Positions 26,965 through 36,585 are shown, counted from the first letter of the stretch. The stretch: 64,000 nucleotides of DNA from Pseudomonas persica (GCF_900291015.1 NZ_OLKL01000033.1:259000-322999); one strand, 5' to 3'. Notes: generated by a model from the letters alone, not told the origin. Made by a program: numbers and translations.

Positions 26965-29135
26965 GCCTGGTATTCATCGATTTTCTCACCTACGTGCTGT
27001 TCGGCCTGAAGACCCTCGCGATCGTCCTGGCCTCGCTGATGTTCCTGCTGGGCCTGGATGACTTGTTCATCGACCTGTGCTACTGGGGCCGCAAGCTGAT
27101 CCGGCGCTTTCGCATCTACGACAAGTACGAAAAAGCCGACGAAAAACGCCTGTTCGAGGTACCGGAGAAACCCTTGGCCATCATGGTCCCGGCCTGGAAC
27201 GAAGTGGGCGTGGTGGGTGAGATGGCGCGCCTGGCAGCCTCGACCATCGACTACGAGAACTACCAGATCTTCGTCGGTACCTACCCCAACGACCCGCAAA
27301 CCCAGGCCGACGTCGACGCGGTGTGCCTGCACTACCCCAACGTGCACAAGGTGGTCTGCGCCCGCCCCGGCCCCACCAGCAAAGCCGACTGCCTGAACAA
27401 CATCATCGACGCCCTGCTGCGCTTCCAGCAGGACGCCGGCATCGAGTTCGCCGGCTTCATCCTGCACGACGCCGAAGACGTGATCTCGCCCATGGAGCTG
27501 CGCCTGTTCAACTACCTGCTGCCGAACAAGGACATGATCCAGATCCCGGTGTACCCCTATGCACCGGAATGGAAGGGTTTCACCGCCGGGCACTACGTCG
27601 ACGAGTTTGCCGAGAACCATGGCAAGGACGTGATCGTGCGCGAGGCCCTGACCGGTCAGGTACCCAGCGCCGGTGTCGGCACCTGCTTCAGCCGCCGCGC
27701 CATCAGTGCGCTGCTCGAGGACGGCGACGGCATCGCCTTCGACGTGCAGAGCCTTACCGAAGACTACGACATCGGTTTCCGCCTGAAGCAAAAGGGCATG
27801 AAGTGCATTTTCGCCCGTTACTCCATCACCGACCCGGCGCTGACCCTGAAGCAGGAATGGCGCCCGGGCATGAGCCGCGAATTCTCCCAGGTGATCTGCG
27901 TACGCGAGCACTTCCCGCGCGACTGGCAGCATGCCATCCGGCAGAAGTCGCGGTGGATTGTCGGCATTGTCTTCCAGGGCACCAGCAACCTCGGCTGGAG
28001 CCGCAAGGGCGCGCTCAACTACTTCCTCTGGCGTGACCGCCGCGGCCTGTTCGCCTACCTGCTGAGCTTTCTGGTCAACCTGTTGCTGCTGGTGTTGCTG
28101 GCCATGTGGCTGGTCACGGTGATTGCGCCAGAGTCGTGGCGCTTCATGTCGATCCTCAGCGACAGCCAGCTGCTGACCACCTTGCTGTGGCTGAACGGGC
28201 TGATGCTGTTCAACCGCCTGTTCCAGCGTGCCTGGTTCGTCACCCGCTTCTATGGCATCGGCGAAGGCCTGCTGTCGGCGCCGCGGATGATGTGGAGCAA
28301 CTTCGTCAACTTCTTCGCCAACCTGCGTGCCCTGCGCCAGGTGATGGAAATGGGTGACTCGCGGCGCGTGGCCTGGGACAAGACCACTCACGAATTCCCC
28401 GCCATCGCCGCCCCCGCCCGCACGCCGCTGGGCCAGCGTCTGGTGGCCAAGGGCCTGATCAGCGACGAACAGTTGCAACAGGCGATCACCAGCCCGGTAC
28501 GCCGGCGCCTGGGCCGCGAGCTGCTGCTGCGCGGCTGGTTGAACAGCGAACAGCTGGTCGCCACCCTGGCCGAGCAACTGGACCTGCCCTGGGCACCGCT
28601 GAACCCGTTCAAGCTCGACCCGCAACTGATCGCCAAACTGCCGCGCAAGCTGGCGACGCACTATGGCGTGCTGCCGGTGGCCGAAGACGGCGACATGCTG
28701 GTCCTGGCCAGCGAAAGCCCGGTCAGCCAGGTGTCGCTGGGGGTTATCAGCCGCCACCTGAAACGCCCGGTCAGCGCGCGCCTGGCGCCACAGGGCCGGG
28801 TGACCCTGGGCCTGCGCTACCACTACCCAAGCCCTTGGCAGAAGCCGGAAACCCGCGACATGCTGGCTATCCTCGAACGCCACCAGGACGACGAAGTGCT
28901 GCTGGAACGGGTCAGCCACCATCAGGTAATGCTCGGTGCGCTGCTGCAGGTGCGCGGCATGGTCCCGGTCACCCTGTTCAACCAGGCGCTGATCGACTTC
29001 GCCCCGGAACACCAGAGCCTCGGCGAGCATCTGATCGCCCGCGGCATCATCACCGAGCAGGTGCTGCAGCAGGCCCTGATCGAACAGGCCAGCGAACAGC
29101 AGGCCGCCTTTGACCTGACCCGGGAGGTGGCATGA
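26961..29135 (+). CDS. nfrB: NfrB-like c-di-GMP-responsive glycan synthase (phage N4 adsorption protein B)
   Basis: 724 residues, inner membrane. TM1 at about 8-35, GT2 domain about 65-335, more TM segments at about 355-465, then MshEN-type (GspE N-terminal-like) repeats at about 485-560 and 655-720 (RLGRELLLRGWLNSEQLVATLAEQ; LGEHLIARGIITEQVLQQALIEQ). GT motifs are complete: HDAED (169-173), TED (266-268) and QKSRW (328-332). It matches E. coli NfrB along its whole length as I recall that sequence. In E. coli NfrB binds c-di-GMP and makes the N4 glycan receptor, an amino-sugar exopolysaccharide. The start aligns with the E. coli N-terminus but lacks a Shine-Dalgarno; see the upstream ORF. Its stop overlaps nfrA in an ATGA. 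Confidence 0.93.
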   Translation: MSLVFIDFLTYVLFGLKTLAIVLASLMFLLGLDDLFIDLCYWGRKLIRRFRIYDKYEKADEKRLFEVPEKPLAIMVPAWNEVGVVGEMARLAASTIDYENYQIFVGTYPNDPQTQADVDAVCLHYPNVHKVVCARPGPTSKADCLNNIIDALLRFQQDAGIEFAGFILHDAEDVISPMELRLFNYLLPNKDMIQIPVYPYAPEWKGFTAGHYVDEFAENHGKDVIVREALTGQVPSAGVGTCFSRRAISALLEDGDGIAFDVQSLTEDYDIGFRLKQKGMKCIFARYSITDPALTLKQEWRPGMSREFSQVICVREHFPRDWQHAIRQKSRWIVGIVFQGTSNLGWSRKGALNYFLWRDRRGLFAYLLSFLVNLLLLVLLAMWLVTVIAPESWRFMSILSDSQLLTTLLWLNGLMLFNRLFQRAWFVTRFYGIGEGLLSAPRMMWSNFVNFFANLRALRQVMEMGDSRRVAWDKTTHEFPAIAAPARTPLGQRLVAKGLISDEQLQQAITSPVRRRLGRELLLRGWLNSEQLVATLAEQLDLPWAPLNPFKLDPQLIAKLPRKLATHYGVLPVAEDGDMLVLASESPVSQVSLGVISRHLKRPVSARLAPQGRVTLGLRYHYPSPWQKPETRDMLAILERHQDDEVLLERVSHHQVMLGALLQVRGMVPVTLFNQALIDFAPEHQSLGEHLIARGIITEQVLQQALIEQASEQQAAFDLTREVA

Positions 29136-32100
29136 AGCCGCGCTTGTCCCTCACCTTCACTGGCTTGTTGCTGTGCTCCGCAGCCCTTCCCAGCGCCGCT
29201 TCGGTGCCGATGACCGACTTTCAGCGGTTCACCAGCTACCCGTTCATGGAGCGCAGCTACCGCGAAGCGAAGAAGGATAACTGGGCCGAGGTCGAACGCC
29301 TGACCCGCCACGTGCTGAACCGGGTGCCGAACAACGACGAAGCCCGCGCGCTGCTGGTGGAGGCCCTGGCCCACCAGCGCCGCTACAAGGAGGCCGAAGC
29401 CCTGGCCGAACAGCTGGACGGCAGCCCCGAATACGCCAACGCGCTGTTTGAACTGCGCCTGGCCTGGATCGAACAGGCCCTGCCGCCGGCCAGCCAGGTG
29501 GAACAATGGCTGGCCACCAGCGACGGCACCCACCGGGTGCGCCTGTGGCAGGCCTACAGCCTGAGCCTGGCCAAATCCGGTGGCGCCGCCAAGGCGCTGG
29601 ACTGGCTCAAGCAACTGCCGCCACAGGGGGATGGCCAATTGCTGCGCCTGGCCCGGGCCAATTTCGCCGAACAACTGCGCAACTGGAAGGAGACCATCGA
29701 ACAGCTGCAGCCGCTGGCCGACCAAGGCCAGTTGCCCGCGCAGGACTGGCAGCGCCTGGCCAATGCCTATATCCAGCAGGTGGATGAAAAAGGGCTGAAC
29801 GCGCTGCTGCCCAGCGCCCCTTCCCCGGCAGCAGCCAACCAGGCCCGCCTGGCCATGGCCAACCGCGCCATCGCCGTCGGCCAGAACCAGCAGGCTCAGC
29901 GTTGGCTGCAAGCACTGCCCGCCACGCAGCTGAACCAGCCCGAGCAGCGCCAGCAACTGTGGGAGCTGGCCCGCGAAGGCAACGACGCGCCGCTGGTCCA
30001 GCGCCTGAGCAACGAACTGCAACGCCCCTGCCTGGAAACCGTCGACTGGCTGTCGCGCCGCGCCCCGGAACTGGCGCGCGAACAGTTCAAGGGCTGCACC
30101 GCCAGCACCGACCCAAGCGCCTACGCCGTGCTCAAGCAACGCCTGTACGGCGACCCGCCACAGCCCCCGCAACCACGCACCGCCGCCGAATGGGAGAAAC
30201 GCTATCGGCAGAGCGGCGACCTGGCGGCACTGGAGCAAGCCACCTTCCTGCTGACGCAACAGGGCCACGGTGAACACGCCAGGCAACTGCTGGAGCAGGC
30301 CTACGACCGCCACCAGGGCCGCCTTGCCCCGTCGCTGCTGCAGCGCCTGGGCAACCTGTATGCGCGTAGCGACGGGCCGCTGGACAGCCGCCGCATGCTC
30401 AGCCTGATCCCTCGGGTCGACGCCAATACCCGTGCCCAGCTGCTCGGCCGCCTGGCCGAGGCTGGCCTGTGCGATACCGTGCGCCAGGCCGTACCGGCCA
30501 CCCCCAGCGAACCTGGCCAGTACCGCGCCCTGGGCCGCTGCGCCATGCCTGAGCAGCCCGGCGAAGCGGTGGTCTATTACCAGGCCGCCGCACGGCTGGG
30601 CGACAGCGGCAGTCGCTTGCCCCTCGCCTATGCCCTGGAAGCGGCTGGCGATTCCGAAGCGGCCCAGCCCATCTGGCGTACCCAGCCGGACAGCGCCTGG
30701 ACCGACAACGCCCGTCTCACCGCCGCCCGTGGCGCGCTGAACGCTGGCGACCCGCAAGCGGCCCGGCGCTATTGGGACGCCGCCGCACACAACAGCGCCG
30801 ACGACTGGGCCCTGGGTGCCGCCATCGCCCAGCGCCAGGGTGATTACCAGGCTGCGCTGGGCTTCCAGCGCCAGGCCCTGGCGCACAACCCGCGGGCCGA
30901 CCACTACTACGCCGCCGCCAGTACCGCGCAACTGGCCGGTGACAGTGCCCAGAGCAGCGCCTGGCTGGCCGAAGCCGTGCGCCTGGCTCCCGACCAGCCG
31001 CGCTACCGCGCCGACTACGGCATGCGCCTGGCCGGCTCGACGGACAAGGCCCAGCGCCGCCAGGCGATCCCCTACCTGGAACGCGCCACCCACGACTTCC
31101 CCGAGGACTACCGCCTTGGCGAGACGCTGGCCTTGCGCTACGACGAAGCCGAAGACAGCGCTTCGGCACGCCGCGAACTGCGCCGCATCCTCGATGTGGA
31201 GCAGGATCTGGTCGACGGCGACGATGAGTACGGCAGCCTGGAAGCCCGCAAATACCGCCAGCGCCGCGCCCACGAAAGCCTGTCGCGGCGCGACAGCATC
31301 ACCCTGGCCAGCACCTGGTCGCCGGCCGGCACCTCGACCAATGACAGGTTCCTCGACAATGGCCAGCGCAGCGGCACTTCGCGCCGCGCGCAATCGCAGA
31401 ACGTGCAATTGGCCATGTGGGACCACGCCCTGGGCGAAGAGCCCAGCCGCAACGGCAGCACCCTGTCGGTGTATGGCCGTGTGCTGTTCGGAGGGCAAAG
31501 CCGCACCGACTACGCGCAAAGCATGGGCACCGGCGTCGGCCTGCGCTACAAGCCCCTCGGCCAGGCCAACCTCAACCTGTATGCCGAGCTGTACCACCAG
31601 CGACAGATCGACGAGGAGCACTATCGCGGCCTGAGCCTGGGCCAACTGCTGAGTCCGGCCAAGGTCGGCGGCAACTGGGGTGACTTGCGTCACCACGCCG
31701 AATCGAGCAACGACCTGCTGTTGCGCGCCACCGCCTCGTTCCTCGACCAGGGCGACTGGCGCAACGACTGGCGGGTCGATGAAGACGACTGGAACGAGCG
31801 TTTCCTCTACCTCGACGCCGCCTGGTGGACCCGGGCCGGCGACCACGCCTGGCTGTCGCGCTACCAACAGGGCCACGCCTGGAAGCTGCCGGGCAGCTCG
31901 CCGCAAACCATCATGCCCTATGGCTTTGTCGAGTTTTCCAGCCAGGACCCGAGCAACGACTGGCGCCAGGACGCCCGGGCCGGGGTTGGCGTGCGCTGGC
32001 AATGGTGGTTCGATGACGACCGCTACAACGCCTACCGCGGTTCGCTGAAAGTGCGTGCCGAGTACCAGCAAGCCCTGGGCGGCAATCTATACGAGCGCGC

Positions 32101-32137
32101 CAACGGCGTGCTGGTCGGTGCGGAGATGACCTTCTGA
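29132..32137 (+). CDS. nfrA: NfrA-like outer-membrane protein (phage N4 adsorption protein A family)
   Basis: 1001 residues. Signal peptide (about 1-23, ends SAAS), a long TPR-rich periplasmic region (about 30-640, repeats such as EALAHQRRYKEAEALAEQL and QEEHARQLLEQAY-like units), and a C-terminal beta-barrel-like domain (about 715-1001) ending in aromatic-rich strands and a terminal Phe (LVGAEMTF), typical for outer-membrane insertion. The layout matches NfrA, thought to be the exporter and phage receptor partner of NfrB; similar to PgaA/BcsC in principle. ATGA overlap with nfrB, one-base overlap (TGATG) with the next gene: one operon. Confidence 0.88.
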   Translation: MKPRLSLTFTGLLLCSAALPSAASVPMTDFQRFTSYPFMERSYREAKKDNWAEVERLTRHVLNRVPNNDEARALLVEALAHQRRYKEAEALAEQLDGSPEYANALFELRLAWIEQALPPASQVEQWLATSDGTHRVRLWQAYSLSLAKSGGAAKALDWLKQLPPQGDGQLLRLARANFAEQLRNWKETIEQLQPLADQGQLPAQDWQRLANAYIQQVDEKGLNALLPSAPSPAAANQARLAMANRAIAVGQNQQAQRWLQALPATQLNQPEQRQQLWELAREGNDAPLVQRLSNELQRPCLETVDWLSRRAPELAREQFKGCTASTDPSAYAVLKQRLYGDPPQPPQPRTAAEWEKRYRQSGDLAALEQATFLLTQQGHGEHARQLLEQAYDRHQGRLAPSLLQRLGNLYARSDGPLDSRRMLSLIPRVDANTRAQLLGRLAEAGLCDTVRQAVPATPSEPGQYRALGRCAMPEQPGEAVVYYQAAARLGDSGSRLPLAYALEAAGDSEAAQPIWRTQPDSAWTDNARLTAARGALNAGDPQAARRYWDAAAHNSADDWALGAAIAQRQGDYQAALGFQRQALAHNPRADHYYAAASTAQLAGDSAQSSAWLAEAVRLAPDQPRYRADYGMRLAGSTDKAQRRQAIPYLERATHDFPEDYRLGETLALRYDEAEDSASARRELRRILDVEQDLVDGDDEYGSLEARKYRQRRAHESLSRRDSITLASTWSPAGTSTNDRFLDNGQRSGTSRRAQSQNVQLAMWDHALGEEPSRNGSTLSVYGRVLFGGQSRTDYAQSMGTGVGLRYKPLGQANLNLYAELYHQRQIDEEHYRGLSLGQLLSPAKVGGNWGDLRHHAESSNDLLLRATASFLDQGDWRNDWRVDEDDWNERFLYLDAAWWTRAGDHAWLSRYQQGHAWKLPGSSPQTIMPYGFVEFSSQDPSNDWRQDARAGVGVRWQWWFDDDRYNAYRGSLKVRAEYQQALGGNLYERANGVLVGAEMTF

Positions 32138-32976
32138 TGCGTACGTTTCTGGCCCTCTGCCTGCTTGCCGTGTGCCTGCCAGCCAGCGCCGACCAGCGCC
32201 TGTTCTACCAACCCCTCAACCGCGACGCCAATGTCACCCCCGCCCAGTGGCAGCAATTGTGGCATGCCACCGTGGTCCGGGGCGGCAAGACCCTGATCGT
32301 GCAATGGAGCGCCTATGGCGACAGCGATTTCGGTGGCGCCCAGGGCTGGCTGGCCAACAGCCTGCGCAGCGCGCGTGCCCAAGGTCTGCAACTGGTGCTG
32401 GGGCTGTACATGGACCCGGCCTACTACCAGCGTCTCGACGAGCTCGATGGTGAAGGCCTGAACAGTTACTGGAAAGCGCAGCTGGGGCGCTCGCTCAGCC
32501 AGTACCAGCAACTGCGCCAGGCGTGGCAGTTGTCGGTGGACGGCTGGTACCTGCCGATGGAGCTGGACGACCATCATTTTCGCGAGGCCGAACGCCGTGA
32601 TGCCCTGCACAGCCAGTTGCAGGCCTTCAACCGGCAGCTGGACAAGCCTTTGCACATCAGCGCCTTCAGCGCCGGCAAACTGTCGCCGCGGGTCAATGCC
32701 GCCTGGCTGGATCAACTGGCCGGGTTGGGCTTGACTGTGTGGTGGCAGGACGGCGCCGGGACCGGGCGCTTGCCCGCGTTGGTACGCCAGGGCTATGAGC
32801 AGGCCTTGCCGTGCCGGGTGGGCGTGGTGCGCGAGGCGTTCCGCCAGGTGAGCGCGCCAGGGCAGGTATTTCGGGCGGAGCCTGCCGAGCCCAAGCTGGG
32901 CGGCGGGTGCCATGCCGAGGCGGTATTCGACCTGCGTTACCGGCCCTGGGCCCGGGGTGTTCTGCCCAGCAATTGA
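32137..32976 (+). CDS. DUF4434 secreted protein of the nfr operon
   Basis: 279 residues with a cleavable signal peptide (LALCLLAVCLPASA). The mature part looks like a TIM-barrel glycoside-hydrolase-like DUF4434 domain: LFYQPLNRD, LIVQWSAYGD, LVLGLYMDPAYY, GWYLPMELDDHHF, HISAFSAGKLSP. The acidic residues in LPMELDD could be catalytic. E. coli has a DUF4434 gene (ybcH) at its nfr locus, as far as I recall. A periplasmic role in trimming the polymer during export is inferred. Confidence 0.8.
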   Translation: MRTFLALCLLAVCLPASADQRLFYQPLNRDANVTPAQWQQLWHATVVRGGKTLIVQWSAYGDSDFGGAQGWLANSLRSARAQGLQLVLGLYMDPAYYQRLDELDGEGLNSYWKAQLGRSLSQYQQLRQAWQLSVDGWYLPMELDDHHFREAERRDALHSQLQAFNRQLDKPLHISAFSAGKLSPRVNAAWLDQLAGLGLTVWWQDGAGTGRLPALVRQGYEQALPCRVGVVREAFRQVSAPGQVFRAEPAEPKLGGGCHAEAVFDLRYRPWARGVLPSN

Positions 32977-32980
32977 GTCT

Positions 32981-33072
32981 CCAGGCCCGGCCCCTTCGCG
33001 GGTAAACCCGCTCCCACAAAGACCGCACAGAGTTCAAGCACTGTGGAGTACCCGCGAAGGGGCCGGGCCTGG
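32981..33072. repeat. REP pair (inverted), GCGGGTAAACCCGCTCCCACA type
   Basis: Opposed copies with CCAGGCCCGGCCCCTTCGCG at one side and its complement at the other, between the DUF4434 gene and the diguanylate cyclase. Probably reduces read-through from the nfr genes into the cyclase gene. Confidence 0.8.
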
Positions 33073-33099
33073 TCAAGCAGTACACCCAGGAGCCCACCG

Positions 33100-34191
33100 A
33101 TGTTCAAGACCATCGAAGCCCACGTGCGCAAACAGGTCGCCCCCGCCGCCCTGCGCGCCGAGTTCCGCCAACACGAATTCGAGGCCATGCGCCCTTTCTG
33201 CCTGCTGGTGTTCTGCGTCAGCATCCTGATCTGGCTGGTCTTCGACCTGATCGTCAGCTTCCTCGGCGGTCAGGGTTTCACCTGGCTGTCCTACCTGTTC
33301 ATCACCCTGCTCAGCGGCCTCACCGTGGTGCTGCGGTTCACCCGTCGCAGCCATCACTTCGATGTGCTCAACCTGCTGTTCGTCGCCGCTATCACCCTGG
33401 GCATGCGCCTGGTGATCGAAGGCATCCCGGTGGCCCTGCGTCCGGTGTGGCTGGTGCTCGGGGTCTCCACCGTGCTGTATGCCGTGTCGGTGCTACCGGT
33501 GCGGCGCTGGTCGTTCTTCTGCGCCATGGCCATCACCTGGGTGCTGCTCAACCCGTTCTACCACACCCGTATCGGCCCGGACGAACTCGAAGGCGCCATG
33601 CTGATCAGCTACGCGGTGTTCCTCAGCGCCCTGGTCATCCACAGCTACCTGCAGATGCGCAAGGCCAAGCTGCACAACTTCTACCTGTCCAAGGTGCTGC
33701 TGGACCAGGCCTATATCGACGCCCTGACCGAAATCCCCAACCGCCGCTCGTTCATGACCAAAGCCGACCATCAGCTGCGCCTGGCCACGGCCGAGCAGTA
33801 CCTGGCGATGATCGACATCGACAATTTCAAACGGGTGAATGATAGTTTCGGCCATGACGTGGGCGATGAAGTGCTCAAGCGCGTGGCCCTGCATATCAAG
33901 GCGAGCATGGCCGGTTACGAGTTCGCCCGACTGGGCGGCGAGGAATTCGCGATCTTTTTCCACGGGCTGGACCAGCAAGGCGCCGAGCAACGGGTGGCAG
34001 CGCTGTGCCAACGGGTGCGCGAGGACGTTGGCGAGCACCCGGTGACGGTCAGCATCGGCCTGACCCGGGTGGACCAGGGCGACAGCCTGACCACGGCGCT
34101 GGTGCGCGCCGACCAGGCGTTGTACGCGGCCAAGCACAGCGGCAAGGACCGCTTTGTGCTGTGGACTAAACAGCTGGCAGAGCAGGGTTAG
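33100..34191 (+). CDS. Membrane diguanylate cyclase (GGDEF)
   Basis: 363 residues. Five or six TM helices fill residues about 30-185, then a short coil and a GGDEF domain (about 200-360). Signature is GGEEF (279-283), with DALTEIPNRRSFM and DIDNFKRVND intact, so the cyclase should be active. No RxxD inhibitory site is present before the signature, so feedback by c-di-GMP at that site is not expected. ATG at 33100 after CAGGAGC. Directly downstream of the nfr genes, which depend on c-di-GMP in E. coli (there via DgcJ), so it may be the dedicated cyclase. Confidence 0.9.
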   Translation: MFKTIEAHVRKQVAPAALRAEFRQHEFEAMRPFCLLVFCVSILIWLVFDLIVSFLGGQGFTWLSYLFITLLSGLTVVLRFTRRSHHFDVLNLLFVAAITLGMRLVIEGIPVALRPVWLVLGVSTVLYAVSVLPVRRWSFFCAMAITWVLLNPFYHTRIGPDELEGAMLISYAVFLSALVIHSYLQMRKAKLHNFYLSKVLLDQAYIDALTEIPNRRSFMTKADHQLRLATAEQYLAMIDIDNFKRVNDSFGHDVGDEVLKRVALHIKASMAGYEFARLGGEEFAIFFHGLDQQGAEQRVAALCQRVREDVGEHPVTVSIGLTRVDQGDSLTTALVRADQALYAAKHSGKDRFVLWTKQLAEQG

Positions 34192-34194
34192 CAG

Positions 34195-34296
34195 GCCCGG
34201 TCCTTTCGCGGGTAAACCCGCTCCCACAGATTCTCCACATTGATCGAGATCGGTGCGGTCCCTGTGGGAGCGGGTTCACCCGCGAAAGGGCCGGCA
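34195..34296. repeat. REP pair (inverted)
   Basis: Opposed copies, GGCCCGGTCCTTTCGCGGGT... and ...ACCCGCGAAAGGGCCGGC, between convergent diguanylate-cyclase and histidine-kinase genes. Confidence 0.8.
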
Positions 34297-34306
34297 CAGC
34301 CCCCCA

Positions 34307-35605
34307 TCACCCAGCAGGCAAGCGAATCCGGAACTGCGCCCCACCCAGCGCCGACTGCGCCACGGTCAAGGTGCCACCCTGGCCCTCGATCGCCCGCCGG
34401 CTGATCGCCAAACCCAGGCCAAACCCGCCGGTATTGCGGTCACGGCTACGGTCCAGGCGGTAGAACGGCTGGAAAATCCGCTCACGCTCCGCCAGCGGAA
34501 TACCAATCCCGTCATCCTCCACCGTCAGCAGGCAGGCACCATCCGCTTCCAGGCGCAAGCGCAGCAACAGGCTCTCGTCGCAGTAACGCATGGCATTGCG
34601 CACCAGGTTCTGCACCGCCCGTGCCGTCAGCCGTGGGTCCAGCACAAAACGCGGCAAATCACCCTCGGCCCGCACCTCCCACTGGATGGCCCGTGCATCG
34701 AGTTCCTCGGCAAAGCCCCCCAGCACGCTGTCGACCAGCTCCAGCAACGACACCTCGACCCGCTCGCGGGCCTGGTCGGCGTTATGCAGCCGGCTGTAGG
34801 ACAACAGCTCCAGCACCAGCTCATCCAGCTCACGCACATGCCCCACCAGCTCCAGCAGGCGTTTACGGCTGGCCGCTGGCACTTCGTCGAACAGCAGCAC
34901 CAGGCCGAAGTCCAGCCGGGTCAGCGGCGTGCGCAGCTCGTGCGACACTGCATTGAGCAGCTCGCGCTGCTGGTTGACGTGGCGCTCCAGGTCACTGGCC
35001 ATGGTGTCGAACACCCCGGCCAGCTCACCGATGTTGGAGTGCGGCGAGATGTGCGTACGCTCGGCCATCTGCCCCTGGCCAAGGCGCCGGGCGGTTTCCT
35101 TCAGGCGCTCCAGGTCGCGCCAGTGCGGCCATACCCACAGCAGCAGGCAGCCGAGCATGGCCGCACCGATCAGTACGGTCACGCCCCACGACAGCACGTT
35201 GATGTCCAGCGGGTCTGGCGGTGAGTGCAGGCGCACCAGCCATTCCTTGTCCAGCGGCGCCAGCACCGTCTCGTAGTAGCCCCATTCGGCGATGCGCACG
35301 GCGTACAGGCCGTGCTCCAGGCGCGCCTGCTCGTCCTCGCTCAAGTCGGCCTGGTCCATGCGCAGCAGCTGCAGTTCCAGCGGTGCGAAATCACCGGCCA
35401 GCTCCTGCTCCACCGCCGACCACTGCTCGCGCGGGGCCTGGCGGAACTGGCGCACGATCAGCGACTGCACACCCTTGGCCTGGTCCAGGTTGTAGGCCAT
35501 GAAGCGGTCCTGGAACAGGCCGACAATGGAGTCAGGGATGAACAGCAGCGCACCGGCATAGGCGACGATGATCACCAGGTACAGCCGCACCAGGATCTTC
35601 AGCAT
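34307..35605 (-). CDS. Sensor histidine kinase, RstB-like
   Basis: 432 residues. TM1 about 6-25, periplasmic loop of about 130 residues, TM2 about 160-180, HAMP (about 185-235), HisKA with H-box AVSHELRTPLTRL, and HATPase_c with NLVRNAMRY, VEDDGIGIP, FQPFYRL and GGFGLGLAIS. A classic membrane EnvZ-type kinase. Six bases downstream of its regulator gene, so the pair is co-expressed. Similarity to RstB is a judgement from the periplasmic loop length and the RstA-like partner; the signal is unknown. Confidence 0.88.
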   Translation of the reverse strand: MLKILVRLYLVIIVAYAGALLFIPDSIVGLFQDRFMAYNLDQAKGVQSLIVRQFRQAPREQWSAVEQELAGDFAPLELQLLRMDQADLSEDEQARLEHGLYAVRIAEWGYYETVLAPLDKEWLVRLHSPPDPLDINVLSWGVTVLIGAAMLGCLLLWVWPHWRDLERLKETARRLGQGQMAERTHISPHSNIGELAGVFDTMASDLERHVNQQRELLNAVSHELRTPLTRLDFGLVLLFDEVPAASRKRLLELVGHVRELDELVLELLSYSRLHNADQARERVEVSLLELVDSVLGGFAEELDARAIQWEVRAEGDLPRFVLDPRLTARAVQNLVRNAMRYCDESLLLRLRLEADGACLLTVEDDGIGIPLAERERIFQPFYRLDRSRDRNTGGFGLGLAISRRAIEGQGGTLTVAQSALGGAQFRIRLPAG

Positions 35606-35611
35606 GGGCGG

Positions 35612-36313
35612 TCAGCACTCCCACTCGACGCGGCTGAACAGGTAGCCCTTGCCCCACACGGTCTTGATCTTGCGCGCTTCGCCGGCGTTATCGTCGAACT
35701 TGCGCCGCAGCTTGGAGATGGCGACATCCACCGAACGGTCGGTGCCGTTGAACTCGATACCACGCAGCTGCTGCAGGATGCGGTCGCGGTTCAGCACTTC
35801 GCCGGCGTTGCGCGCCAGTACCACCAGCAGGTTGTACTCGCCACTGGACAGCTCCACCTCTTCGCCGCGCCAGCTCACGGTCCGTTCAGCCAGGTCGATA
35901 CGCAGGCCACCGATCAGGATCAGGTCGTTGTCCAGGCGCGGCTCGTTGACGCTGCTGCGGCGCAGCAGGGTACGCACGCGGGCCAGCAGCACACGCGGCT
36001 CGCAGGGTTTGGTCACATAGTCGTCAGCGCCCATTTCCAGGCCCAGGACCTGGTCGTGGCTGTCGTCGCGGGCGGTCAGCATCAGGATCGGCAGGCTTTG
36101 CGATTCCTGGCGCAGCAGGCGGCACAGCTGCAGGCCATCGATGCCCGGTAGCATCAGGTCAAGGATGACCAGGTCGGGTTTTTGCCGGCGGTACTCGTCC
36201 AGCACATGATCGCCACGGGCAATCACCTGGACATGGAAGTCGTTGCGTTGCAGGTAGCTGGCGATCAGCTCGGACAGGGCGCTGTCGTCTTCGACCAGGA
36301 AAATATTCGGCAT
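35612..36313 (-). CDS. OmpR-family response regulator, RstA-like
   Basis: 233 residues. Receiver (about 1-115) with FLVEDDSAL, phosphoacceptor Asp in LVILDLMLPGIDG and Lys in DDYVTKP; winged-helix output (about 130-230) with GTDRSVDVAISKLRRKFDD and IKTVWGKGYLF. The start at 36313 gives the standard N-terminus; a longer frame is only translation of the REP repeat. Divergent from an RND pump operon; two TTCACAC repeats 10 bp apart lie between them. Confidence 0.9.
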   Translation of the reverse strand: MPNIFLVEDDSALSELIASYLQRNDFHVQVIARGDHVLDEYRRQKPDLVILDLMLPGIDGLQLCRLLRQESQSLPILMLTARDDSHDQVLGLEMGADDYVTKPCEPRVLLARVRTLLRRSSVNEPRLDNDLILIGGLRIDLAERTVSWRGEEVELSSGEYNLLVVLARNAGEVLNRDRILQQLRGIEFNGTDRSVDVAISKLRRKFDDNAGEARKIKTVWGKGYLFSRVEWEC

Positions 36314-36346
36314 AGGCGCTTGGAATCTGGGTTGAGGTAGACCTTT

Positions 36347-36446
36347 GCCGGCCTCTTCGCGGGTAAACCCGCTCCCACAGGGACCGCACAGGTTCCAGAT
36401 GCTGTGCGGTCCCTGTGGGAGCGGGTTTACCCGCGAAGAGGCCGGC
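36347..36446. repeat. REP pair (near-perfect long inverted repeat)
   Basis: GCCGGCCTCTTCGCGGGTAA... facing its exact complement, extended by matching GGGACCGCACAG/CTGTGCGGTCCC, so the arms reach about 45 bases. Unusual because it sits 5' of the response-regulator gene, inside a divergent promoter region. Confidence 0.85.
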
Positions 36447-36493
36447 ACAGGAATACTCAGGATATAGAACCCTACAGGTCGAGAGGATTGTTC

Positions 36494-36510
36494 TTCACAC
36501 TTTTTCACAC
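36494..36510. promoter_or_regulatory. Candidate OmpR-family binding site (two TTCACAC repeats)
   Basis: TTCACAC at 36494-36500 and at 36504-36510, 10 bases start to start, i.e. one helical turn, the spacing used by OmpR-type dimers. Located about 75 bases before the pump operon and 180 bases before the regulator gene. Confidence 0.45.
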
Positions 36511-36585
36511 TCGCCCTACAGGTATTAACAGCCACCCAAGGAACGCCTGCCGTAGCATACAGGCGGTCATCATCGGAAGATCCGT

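Noticed and set aside
28922..32071. 1049-codon open frame antisense to nfrA
   Set aside because: Longest shadow in the window; the sense frame has signal peptide, TPR and barrel plus overlaps with both neighbours, the antisense protein has no recognisable feature.
36314..36535. 74-residue N-terminal extension of the RstA-like regulator
   Set aside because: The extra residues are translation of the REP pair; the receiver starts normally at MPNIFLVEDD.
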